64,000 bases of DNA from Solirubrobacter soli DSM 22325 (GTDB taxonomy: Bacteria; Actinomycetota; Thermoleophilia; Solirubrobacterales; Solirubrobacteraceae): assembly GCF_000423665.1 (NCBI RefSeq), contig NZ_AUIK01000035.1:20176-84175 (forward strand), given 5' to 3'. Positions 38,727-45,590 of this stretch are shown here, piece after piece (position 1 is the first letter of the stretch; every line of letters begins with the position of its first letter). A model generated the notes under the pieces. It did no database searches, was not told the origin of the DNA, and saw only the letters and a list, made by a program, of their open reading frames with translations. Position numbers and translations under genes: made by a program.

Positions 38727-39395
38727 ATGGACCCCTTGGCGCTCCTGCTGGCCGACTCCCGGTTCCCCTCGGGCTCCTACGCGCACTCGCTGGGGTTGGA
38801 GCAGGCGGTGCGCGACGGCCTCGCCGACGTCCCGGCGTTCATGCGCGCGCGCCTGCGGTTGGTCGCCGAGGCCGACGCCCGTTTCGCCGTCGAGGCCCAC
38901 CGTTGCGTACACCTTGCATACCGGTGCCAGACTCCGGTATACGACTTGCATACAAGGCTGGAGCGCGAGTGGGCGGCGCGGACGCCGAGCCCGGTGCTGC
39001 GGGAGGCCGCGCGGAGGTTGGGGGCGCAGCTGCTGCGCTCGGCGGCGGCGGTGTGGCCGGGTGGGGAGATCGCGCGCTACCGGGTCGATTCGGACGCGAC
39101 GCCGCGGCCGATCGCGCTCGGCGTCGTCGCGGCGGTGGCCGGCGTGTCGGAGGAGGACACCGCGCTGCTGGCGCTCTACGACGACGCCGCGACCGTCGCG
39201 TCCGCGGCGCTGAAGGTGCTCCCGCTCGACCCGGCCGAGACCGCGCGCTGGCTCGCGGAGCTGGCGCCGGAGTTGAGCGCCGCCGCCGCCCGGGTGGCGG
39301 CGGATCGCGGGCCGCTGCCGAGCCCGGCCGCGGTCGCCCTCGAGCTCTCCGCACCCATCCATTCCGAACAGAGAGAGCGACTCTTTGCCAGTTGA
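38727..39395 (+). CDS. ureF: Urease accessory protein UreF with an internal palindromic insertion
   Basis: 222 residues. UreF bridges UreD and UreG and controls GTP hydrolysis during nickel loading. Family motifs are present: LLADSRFPSGSYAHSLGLEQ at the start, SPVLREAARRLGAQLLR in the middle and AALKVLPLDPAETARWLAEL near the end. Between EAHR (about residue 58) and LEREWAARTPSP there are about 18 residues (CVHLAYRCQTPVYDLHTR) that do not look like UreF. They are encoded by a lower-GC palindromic segment (38903-38957) inserted in frame. The protein may still fold, since the site is in a variable loop. ATG follows the ureC stop directly. Confidence 0.93.
   Translation: MDPLALLLADSRFPSGSYAHSLGLEQAVRDGLADVPAFMRARLRLVAEADARFAVEAHRCVHLAYRCQTPVYDLHTRLEREWAARTPSPVLREAARRLGAQLLRSAAAVWPGGEIARYRVDSDATPRPIALGVVAAVAGVSEEDTALLALYDDAATVASAALKVLPLDPAETARWLAELAPELSAAAARVAADRGPLPSPAAVALELSAPIHSEQRERLFAS
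38903..38957. repeat. In-frame palindromic element inside ureF
   Basis: TTGCGTAC (38903-38910), TTGCATAC (38914-38921) and TTGCATAC (38946-38953) punctuate a segment with perfect inverted repeat ATACCGG (38918-38924) / CCGGTAT (38934-38940) and a second small palindrome CTTG-CATA-CAAG (38945-38956). GC is visibly lower than in the flanking DNA, and its codons add about 18 residues absent from the UreF pattern. It resembles palindromic coding elements such as those known in Rickettsia, or a buried regulator-binding array. Confidence 0.6.
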
Positions 39396-40056
39396 ACGCG
39401 CACTCCGGATCGGCGTCGGCGGGCCCGTCGGGTCCGGCAAGAGCAGCCTGATCGCCGCGCTCTGCGGCGCGTTGAGCGCCGAGGCGCGCCTCGGCGTCGT
39501 GACCAACGACATCTACACGACCGAGGACGCCGAGTTCCTGCGCTCGACGGGCGTGCTGCCGGTCGAGCGCATCCAGGCCGTCCAGACCGGCGGCTGCCCG
39601 CACACGGCGATCCGCGACGACATCTCGTCCAACCTCGAAGCGGTCGAGGAGCTCGAAGCCGCGACCGGACCCTTGGATGTCGTCTTCGTCGAGAGCGGCG
39701 GCGACAACCTGACCGCGATCTTCTCGCCCGCCCTGGCCGACGTGCAGATCTTCGTCATCGACGTCGCCGCCGGCGACGACATCCCGCGCAAGGGCGGGCC
39801 GGGCATCGCCCGCGCCGACCTGCTGGCGATCAACAAGACGGATCTGGCGCCGTTCGTCGGCTCCGACGTCGCCCGGATGGTCCGCGAGGCCGGCGAGCGG
39901 CGCGGCGGGTTGCCGGTCGCGGCGATCTCCCTGCGCGAGGACGTCACCCCGGTGGCGGAGTGGGTGCGCGGGAAGCTCGAGGCCTTCCGCGACCACGGCC
40001 ACCTGCACTCGTCGATGGAAGGCGTGCCAGATCACCACCACGATCACGTCCACTGA
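39385..40056 (+). CDS. ureG: Urease accessory GTPase UreG
   Basis: 223 residues. SIMIBI-class GTPase that delivers nickel: IGVGGPVGSGKSSLIAALCG (P-loop, about 9-28), VVTNDIYTTEDAEFL, TGGCPHTAIRDD (CPH nickel motif), ESGGDNL and LLAINKTDLAP (guanine-specifying NKxD). The C-terminus ends in a His-rich tail DHHHDHVH that may hold nickel, which would compensate for the lack of UreE in this operon. TTG 39385 is the start, overlapping the ureF stop by 11 bases, with GAGAGAG as SD; no other start gives the conserved N-terminus. Confidence 0.97.
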   Translation: MPVERALRIGVGGPVGSGKSSLIAALCGALSAEARLGVVTNDIYTTEDAEFLRSTGVLPVERIQAVQTGGCPHTAIRDDISSNLEAVEELEAATGPLDVVFVESGGDNLTAIFSPALADVQIFVIDVAAGDDIPRKGGPGIARADLLAINKTDLAPFVGSDVARMVREAGERRGGLPVAAISLREDVTPVAEWVRGKLEAFRDHGHLHSSMEGVPDHHHDHVH

Positions 40057-40771
40057 GCGGGGCTTCACGACGCTGCGGCGCGGCGAGCGGATCGCGCCGC
40101 GCGTCCTCGCCCCTGGGCGGATCACGCTGCTGCGCTCGCAGGCGGGGCCGCTCGCGGGCGACCACGACCGGGTCGAGATCGTGGTCGAGAGCGGGACGCT
40201 GGCGATCGAGCCGGTCGCGGCGTGCGTCGCGCTGCCCGGCCCGGAGCGGACCGTGCTGGAGCTCGACGTGACCGTGGGTGACGGCGCGCGGCTGGTGCTC
40301 GAGGACGCGCCGCTCGTCGTCGCCGAGGGCGCGGACGTGGTGCGTACGACGACGATCCGGCTCGGGACCGGCGCGACGGCGGTCGTGCGCGACCTCGTCG
40401 TCCTGGGCCGGGCGGGTGAGGGTCGCGGGCGCCTGGAGTCGCTGCTGCGGGTCGAGGGGCCGGACGGGCCGATCCTCCACGACGCGCTGCGGATCGAGCC
40501 GGGCGCGCGGGACGAGTACGTCGCGCTCGCGCCGGGCGACCGCGCGGTGGGAACGGTGGCGTGGCTCGGCGAGGGCGCAGGCGGGCGCGGCGGCGCGGCG
40601 AGCGCCGACGGCGGCGGCGGGCGGGGCGGGGCGGGCGGGGCGCGGGTCGCGGGCGGGGCGCTCGCTCGCGGCGGCGCGTTGTGGCGCGCGGCCGGCGCGA
40701 GCGCGGCGGACGTGGAGGCGGCGCTAGGGTCAGCGCGTGCGTTTCAGGCCGCTTTCGGCACCGAGTCCTGA
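40043..40771 (+). CDS. ureD: Urease accessory protein UreD (start codon unusual)
   Basis: The frame encodes UreD, the scaffold that joins apourease to UreF/UreG. Conserved N-terminal pattern RGFTTLRRGERIAPRVL, then LLRSQAGPLAGDHDRVEIVV, VAACVALPGPERTVLELDV and LEDAPLVVAEGADVVRT. The first ordinary start in frame is GTG 40181, which would remove the conserved first 45 or so residues. Upstream only ATC (40043) and CTG (40073) are available around the ureG stop (40054-40056). So it is started non-canonically, reached by frameshift from ureG, or disrupted. The C-terminus has a Gly-rich low-complexity insert (about 40575-40680). Confidence 0.8.
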   Translation: MTSTERGFTTLRRGERIAPRVLAPGRITLLRSQAGPLAGDHDRVEIVVESGTLAIEPVAACVALPGPERTVLELDVTVGDGARLVLEDAPLVVAEGADVVRTTTIRLGTGATAVVRDLVVLGRAGEGRGRLESLLRVEGPDGPILHDALRIEPGARDEYVALAPGDRAVGTVAWLGEGAGGRGGAASADGGGGRGGAGGARVAGGALARGGALWRAAGASAADVEAALGSARAFQAAFGTES

Positions 40772-41534
40772 CGCCGTCGCCGACGCGGCGGCGCGCAGCC
40801 CGTTCGTCGTCGGGCCGACGTTCAGCGCGCTCGCGGACGCGGATGAGCTGCGGTTCCGGGACGAGATCGAGCCCGAGCTCACGCGCGACGGGATCGTCCC
40901 GTGGCTGCAGCGCAAGGAGCTGTTGGAGAAGCTCGACCACGCGCTGTCCTCGGCGCGGGTCACGCCGAGCGGGACCGTCGTCGAGCTCGGCGCGGGGAGC
41001 TGCTGGCTGTCGGCGGCGCTGACCACGTTGCCGGGGGTCGAGGAGGCGATCGGGGTCGAGTTCTCGCGCTACCGGCTCGAGGAGCTCGCGCCGGTCGCGA
41101 TCGCCGCCCTCGGCGCCGATCCCGCGCGGGTCACGCGGCGGCTGGCCGACTTCAACGCGCACGGGCTCCCCGATGCGAGCGCCGACCTCGTGGTCTTCGA
41201 CGCCGCCTTTCACCACGCCGCCGATCGCCTGCACATCGCCAAGGTCGCGTTCCGGCTGCTGCGGCCCGGTGGGCGGCTGCTGCTGTTCCGCGAGCCGACG
41301 CTCGCGCTGCTGCGCCGCAACCGCGACCACGGGATCGAGGACGAGTACGGCAGCTTCGAGTCCGAGGACTCGCGGCGCGGCTATCTGCGGACGCTGCGCG
41401 CGGCGGGGTTCGCGGACGCGCGGGCCAGTCAGGGCGCCGGCAGCCTGCGCGAGCGCGCGTTCCTCCTGCGCCCGCCGCTGCGCTGGCTGAACGGCATCGC
41501 GTTCGCCGAGTACGTGTACGTCGCCGTGAGATAG
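40737..41534 (+). CDS. SAM-dependent methyltransferase (class I)
   Basis: 265 residues. Class I Rossmann methyltransferase: motif I is VVELGAGSCWLSAAL (about 80-94), followed by GVEFSRYRLEEL (acidic ribose-binding residue), ADLVVFDAAFHHAAD (motif IV region) and LLRPGGRLLLFREP (motif VI). The N-terminal 70 residues are a separate helical cap. GTG 40737 lies six bases after TAGGGT and overlaps the end of ureD by 35 bases. Not a known urease factor; substrate unknown. The following gap carries operator-like palindromes, so it is probably the end of the urease transcription unit. Confidence 0.85.
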   Translation: MRFRPLSAPSPDAVADAAARSPFVVGPTFSALADADELRFRDEIEPELTRDGIVPWLQRKELLEKLDHALSSARVTPSGTVVELGAGSCWLSAALTTLPGVEEAIGVEFSRYRLEELAPVAIAALGADPARVTRRLADFNAHGLPDASADLVVFDAAFHHAADRLHIAKVAFRLLRPGGRLLLFREPTLALLRRNRDHGIEDEYGSFESEDSRRGYLRTLRAAGFADARASQGAGSLRERAFLLRPPLRWLNGIAFAEYVYVAVR

Positions 41535-41544
41535 CGGCGATCTC

Positions 41545-41580
41545 GGACCGCTGGTCCAGGCCGATTCTGACCGCCGGTCC
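41545..41580. promoter_or_regulatory. Paired GACC-N3-GGTC palindromes before the AllG-like operon
   Basis: GGACCGCTGGTCC (41545-41557) and TGACCGCCGGTCC (41568-41580) are two copies of GACC-N3-GGTC with centres 23 bases apart. They lie upstream of TAGCGT (41605-41610), a probable -10 eight bases before ATG 41619. The GntR regulator encoded second in that operon is the likely binder (inference). Confidence 0.5.
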
Positions 41581-41618
41581 GATTACCTCGGCGGCCACCC
41601 GATTTAGCGTCGCGGACC

Positions 41619-42809
41619 ATGAACGCAGCGCTGCATACAGAAGCGGATGCGGTGACGCGGCTGGCCGCTGCGCGCCCGCTGGTGGTCGACGTCGTGCCCG
41701 CCTCGGAGGTCTCCGCCCACCACGCCGCGGGCGGCGTGACCCACGCCGGCCCGCCGATCGAGCCGCAGCGGATGTGCCCGCCGATGCGCGCCGCGCTCGG
41801 CTCGGCCCTGTGGCTGGAGGGTGTCGCCGGCACGCCGGCTGAGGCGCTCGAGCTCGTCGAGGACGGCCAGATCCCGCTGATGACCAACCACGACGCGGGC
41901 GGCGTCGGGCCGATGGCGGGCGTCGTGAACCCGTCGATGCCCGTCTGGGTCGCCCGTGACGAGGCGAGCGGGAAGGTCGCCTGGTGCCCGCTCAACGAGG
42001 GCTCTGGCGCCGTGCTCCGGTACGGCGCGGACGGTCCCGAGGTGATGGAGCGGTTGAAGTGGATGCGCGACGTGCTGGCGCCGGAGCTCAAGGCCGCGCT
42101 GACGCGCCCGCTCGATCTCTACGACCTGCACGTGCGCTCGCTCGCGCTCGGCGACGAGGCGCACCACCGCACCGAGCAAGGCACCGCGCTGACGCTGGAG
42201 GCGCTCGGCATCGAGCACCCTGAGGTGCGCGCATTCATCGCCTCCAACGGCCAGTTCTTCCTCAACCTGGCCATGGTCTTCTCCAAGCTCGCGCTGGACT
42301 GCGCGGCGGACGTCCCGGGCTCGCCCGTGCTGACGGCCATCGCGAGGAACGGTGTCGAGGTCGGCATCCGCGTGTCCGGGCTCGGCGACCGCTGGTTCGT
42401 CGGGCCCGCCGCGCTGCCGGACCCCGCAAAGCTATTCGACGGCTACTCGCCGGCGGACATGCAGCGCGACCTCGGCGACTCGGCGATCGTCGAGACCTAC
42501 GGGCTCGGCGCGCTCGCCGTGGCCGCCTCGCCGCTGTCGGTGCCCAGCGTGGGCCTCGACCCCGCCGACGTCGAGCGCATCGACGCCGAGTGCCGCAGCA
42601 TCGCGGCCGGGTTCTCGGAGGACATCAGGTTCCCGGACGGGCGGCCGGCGATTCTCGGCGTCGACGCCCGCAAGGTCGCCGCGACGCGGCTCTCGCCCCC
42701 GGTCCACACCGGGATCGCGCACGTGCAGCCGGGGATCGGCCAGATCGGCGGCGGCATCACGCACCCACCGCTGGAGGCCTTCGACCTCGCCGTGGAGGCG
42801 CTCGGTTGA
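41619..42809 (+). CDS. AllG-like DUF1116 protein (oxamate carbamoyltransferase subunit family)
   Basis: 396 residues resembling AllG (YlbE) of the E. coli oxamate carbamoyltransferase AllFGH over the full length. Shared landmarks: VTHAGPPIEPQRMCPPMRAA, NEGSGAVLRYGADGPEVMER, RLKWMRDVLAPELKAAL, GQFFLNLAMVFSKLALDCA, RNGVEVGIRVSGLGDRWFV, GDSAIVETYGLGALA and GIGQIGGGI. In the known enzyme AllG works with AllF (FdrA) and AllH to move a carbamoyl group between oxalurate and phosphate; neither partner is encoded in this window. It opens a five-gene coupled operon with regulator, amidase, biuret-hydrolase-like enzyme and permease, so carbamoyl or ureide chemistry is likely but a different partner set must be used. 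Confidence 0.85.
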   Translation: MNAALHTEADAVTRLAAARPLVVDVVPASEVSAHHAAGGVTHAGPPIEPQRMCPPMRAALGSALWLEGVAGTPAEALELVEDGQIPLMTNHDAGGVGPMAGVVNPSMPVWVARDEASGKVAWCPLNEGSGAVLRYGADGPEVMERLKWMRDVLAPELKAALTRPLDLYDLHVRSLALGDEAHHRTEQGTALTLEALGIEHPEVRAFIASNGQFFLNLAMVFSKLALDCAADVPGSPVLTAIARNGVEVGIRVSGLGDRWFVGPAALPDPAKLFDGYSPADMQRDLGDSAIVETYGLGALAVAASPLSVPSVGLDPADVERIDAECRSIAAGFSEDIRFPDGRPAILGVDARKVAATRLSPPVHTGIAHVQPGIGQIGGGITHPPLEAFDLAVEALG

Positions 42810-43507
42810 CCCGCGCCGAACAGGTCCACCGCGAGCTGCGGGCGGCGCTCCTGCGCGGCGATTTCCCCTACGGGGTGCGGCTCGTCGAGGAGCAGCTGGC
42901 CGAGCGCTACGCGACCAGCCGCACACCGGTCCGCGAGGCGCTGCGCCGGCTCGAGGGCGACGGGCACGTGGTCCGCGACCGCTCCGGCGGCCTGCGGCCG
43001 AACCCGCCGCGCGTGTCGGCGATGCGCGAGCTCTACGACGTCCGCGTCGTGCTCGAGGACCTCGCCGTGCGGACCGCGGACGCCGACCGACTCGATGGGC
43101 TGATTTCCGAGTGGCTGGACCTGCGGGCCGAGCACGACGACGGGCCGGACTTCGTCTACGCCGACGAGGCCTTCCACGAGGGCATCGCGCGCGCGAGCGG
43201 GAACAACGCCAACGAGCGCTACATCCGCGACATCAACGAACGCATCCGCCTGATCCGGATCCACGACTTCACGACGCCGGACCGGATCGAGGCGACGATC
43301 GAGGAGCACCTCGAGATCCTGGAGACCGTCCGCGCCGGTCGCGCGGACGCCGCCGCCGCGCTCATGCGCGTGCACATCGAGCGCAGCGCCGAGGTCGTGG
43401 AACGCCGTGTCGGCGAGCTGCTCGCCCGAATGTTCGAAGAGGAGCCTGGCCCACGTGTTGCGAGTGACCAAGCGCAGGTTTCAGGCGTTCCGAGGGGGCC
43501 CCTATGA
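42806..43507 (+). CDS. GntR-family regulator (FadR/FCD class)
   Basis: 233 residues. Winged-helix HTH at about 2-65 (AEQVHRELRAALLRGDFPYG, EEQLAERYATSRTPVREALR) and an all-helical FCD ligand domain at about 75-215, with metal-ligand candidates in DEAFHEGIARASGN and EEHLEILE. Start is TTG 42806, sharing TTGA with the AllG-like stop; the end shares ATGA with the amidase. Being encoded inside the operon, it probably controls it through the paired palindromes at 41545-41580, with a ureide or its breakdown product as ligand. Confidence 0.9.
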   Translation: MTRAEQVHRELRAALLRGDFPYGVRLVEEQLAERYATSRTPVREALRRLEGDGHVVRDRSGGLRPNPPRVSAMRELYDVRVVLEDLAVRTADADRLDGLISEWLDLRAEHDDGPDFVYADEAFHEGIARASGNNANERYIRDINERIRLIRIHDFTTPDRIEATIEEHLEILETVRAGRADAAAALMRVHIERSAEVVERRVGELLARMFEEEPGPRVASDQAQVSGVPRGPL

Positions 43508-44922
43508 GCATCGCCACGACTGCATTTGCGGCCGCGTTGGAGCGCCTGGACGCGCAGGACTACGACCCGCCCCAGCGGCGACCCGCCTATGACGTCTTCG
43601 GGCCGCCGCCCACCCCGCTGCCGGCCCTGGGCGGGCTCCCGAAGACCGGGGCGATCGCGCACGCCGCCCGCGCGCTCGACACCGGCGAGAGCACGTGCGT
43701 CGAGCTGACCGAGCTCGCGCTGGCGCGGATCGCCCAGGACGAGTGGACCGCGTTCGTCGAGGTCTGCGCCGAGGCCGCGCTGGCCGAGGCTGCAGCGCGC
43801 GACGCCGAGCTGCGCGCCGGCAAGCGGCGCGGGCCGCTGCACGGCATCCCGGTCTCGGTCAAAGACGTCATCGACGTCCGTGGCGTCCGTACTCGGTGCG
43901 GGTCGGACGCCTACGACGCCGTGCCGGAGGTCGACGCGGATGGCGTCGACCTCTGGCGCGCGGCCGGCGCCGTGATCCTCGGAAAGACGTCCACGCACGA
44001 GTTCGCGCTCGGCGTGACGTCGCCGCAGGCGCGCAACCCGCACGACCCGACCCGGATCCCGGGCGGGTCGAGCGGCGGCTCGGCGATCGCGGTGGCCACG
44101 GGCATGGGCCTCGCGTCGCTCGGGACCGACACGCGCGCATCGATCCGCGTGCCGGCTGCGCTCTGCGGCGTCGTCGGTTTGAAGCCGACCTACGGGACGG
44201 TTCCCACGCGCGGCGTCGTGCCGTTGTCGTGGACGATGGACCACGTCGCGGTGATGGCGGGAACGGCGGAGGACGCGGCGATCGCGCTCGACGCGCTGCG
44301 CCCCGACGCCACCGAGATCGCTCCCGCCGCGGGCGGGCGCGTCAGCCACCTGCGCGTCGGGCTCGCCACCGCCGCGTGGGAGGGCGCCGAGGCGCCGGTC
44401 GTGGCCGCGGTCGCGGCGATGATCGATCGACTCGACGTCGCCTCGGTCCGCGAGACCGATCGCCCGACCGCCGCCGACTTCGGCGGCGCCAACGCGATGG
44501 GGCTCGTCGTCTCGCGCTGCGAGGCGGCGGCGTTCCACCGCAGCCGCGGTCTGGACCGCTCGCTGTATTGGCCGGAGGTCCGCGACCAGCTCAACGCCGC
44601 CGACGGCGTCCTGGCCACGGACTACATCGACGCGCAGCGCTACCGCGCCGCGCTGAGGGAGGAGATGCTCGCGGTGTTCCGCGAGTACCACGTGCTCGCG
44701 ATGCCGACGGCGCCCGTCCTGGCGCCGGTGGTGGAGCGAGCCGACGAGTACCTGACGATCCTGTCGCGCAACGCGATCCTCTGGAGCTTCGTCGGCTTTC
44801 CGGCGATCTCCGTGCCGTGCCCGGTCGACGGGCTCCCCGTGGGGCTGCAGCTGGTGGCGGCCCCCGGCGGCGAGGCACTGCTGATCGCATTGGCGACCTC
44901 CCTCACGAGAGGTGACGCATGA
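43504..44922 (+). CDS. Amidase-signature hydrolase (AtzE/allophanate-hydrolase-like)
   Basis: 472 residues of the amidase-signature family. The Ser-cisSer-Lys triad is visible: VSVKDVIDV (Lys about 122), PGGSSGGSAIAVA (cis-Ser) and GTDTRASIRVPAALCG (nucleophile Ser; most relatives have DTGGSIR, here DTRASIR). The YGTVPTRGVVPLSWTMDHV segment and late GFPAISVPCPVDGLPVGLQL are typical. Relatives include carboxybiuret hydrolase AtzE, allophanate hydrolases and GatA. In this operon, next to a biuret-hydrolase-like enzyme, hydrolysis of an allophanate-type or carboxybiuret-type amide is plausible. ATGA overlaps at both ends. Confidence 0.88.
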   Translation: MSIATTAFAAALERLDAQDYDPPQRRPAYDVFGPPPTPLPALGGLPKTGAIAHAARALDTGESTCVELTELALARIAQDEWTAFVEVCAEAALAEAAARDAELRAGKRRGPLHGIPVSVKDVIDVRGVRTRCGSDAYDAVPEVDADGVDLWRAAGAVILGKTSTHEFALGVTSPQARNPHDPTRIPGGSSGGSAIAVATGMGLASLGTDTRASIRVPAALCGVVGLKPTYGTVPTRGVVPLSWTMDHVAVMAGTAEDAAIALDALRPDATEIAPAAGGRVSHLRVGLATAAWEGAEAPVVAAVAAMIDRLDVASVRETDRPTAADFGGANAMGLVVSRCEAAAFHRSRGLDRSLYWPEVRDQLNAADGVLATDYIDAQRYRAALREEMLAVFREYHVLAMPTAPVLAPVVERADEYLTILSRNAILWSFVGFPAISVPCPVDGLPVGLQLVAAPGGEALLIALATSLTRGDA

Positions 44923-45590
44923 CCACGCTCGTGCCCGCGGCGCCGGGCCCATACGCGTTCGATCCGGAGACCACTGCGCTCGTGGTCATAGACATGCAGC
45001 GCGACTTCCTCGAGCCAGGCGGCTTCGGGTCGGCGCTCGGCAACGACGTCTCGCTGCTGGCGAGCGCCGTCGAGCCGCTGCAGAGAGTCCTGGCCGCAGC
45101 GCGGGAGCTCGGGATGACGGTGATCCACACCCGCGAGGGCCACCGCGCCGACATGACCGACTGCCCGCCGGCGAAGTTCGCGCGCGGCGAGTTCATCGGC
45201 ACCGACAGCCCGAAGGGCCGCATCCTGATCCGCGGCGAGTACGGGCACGACATCGTCGACGAGCTCGCGCCCGCCCCCGGGGAGGTCGTGCTCGACAAGC
45301 CCGGCAAGGGCTCCTTCTACGCCACCGACCTCGAGCTGATGCTGCGCAACCGCGGCATCAAGTCGCTCATCGTCACCGGCGTCACCACCGAGGTCTGCGT
45401 GCACACGACCGTGCGCGAGGCCAACGACCGCGGCTTCGAATGCCTCGTGCTGAGCGACTGCTGCGGCTCGTACTTCCCGGAGTTCCACGAGGTCGCCCTG
45501 CGGATGATCTCCGCCCAGGGCGGGATCTTCGGCTGGGTCTCCGACTCGACCGCGCTGCTCGAAGCCCTTCCCGTGAGGAGCCTGATCTGA
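44919..45590 (+). CDS. Isochorismatase-fold cysteine hydrolase, biuret-hydrolase (BiuH)-like
   Basis: 223 residues. Catalytic triad of the family: Asp in LVVIDMQRDFLEPGGFG (about 26), Lys in DKPGKGSFYATDLELML (about 129) and Cys in TGVTTEVCVHTTVREAND (about 168). The surrounding sequence (VIHTREGHRADMTDCPPAKF; RILIRGEYGHDI) closely resembles biuret amidohydrolases, which turn biuret into allophanate and ammonia; ureidoacrylate and N-carbamoylsarcosine amidases are alternatives. Starts at the ATGA shared with the amidase and ends in TGATG with the permease. It is probably the first hydrolytic step on the imported compound. Confidence 0.88.
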   Translation: MTTLVPAAPGPYAFDPETTALVVIDMQRDFLEPGGFGSALGNDVSLLASAVEPLQRVLAAARELGMTVIHTREGHRADMTDCPPAKFARGEFIGTDSPKGRILIRGEYGHDIVDELAPAPGEVVLDKPGKGSFYATDLELMLRNRGIKSLIVTGVTTEVCVHTTVREANDRGFECLVLSDCCGSYFPEFHEVALRMISAQGGIFGWVSDSTALLEALPVRSLI

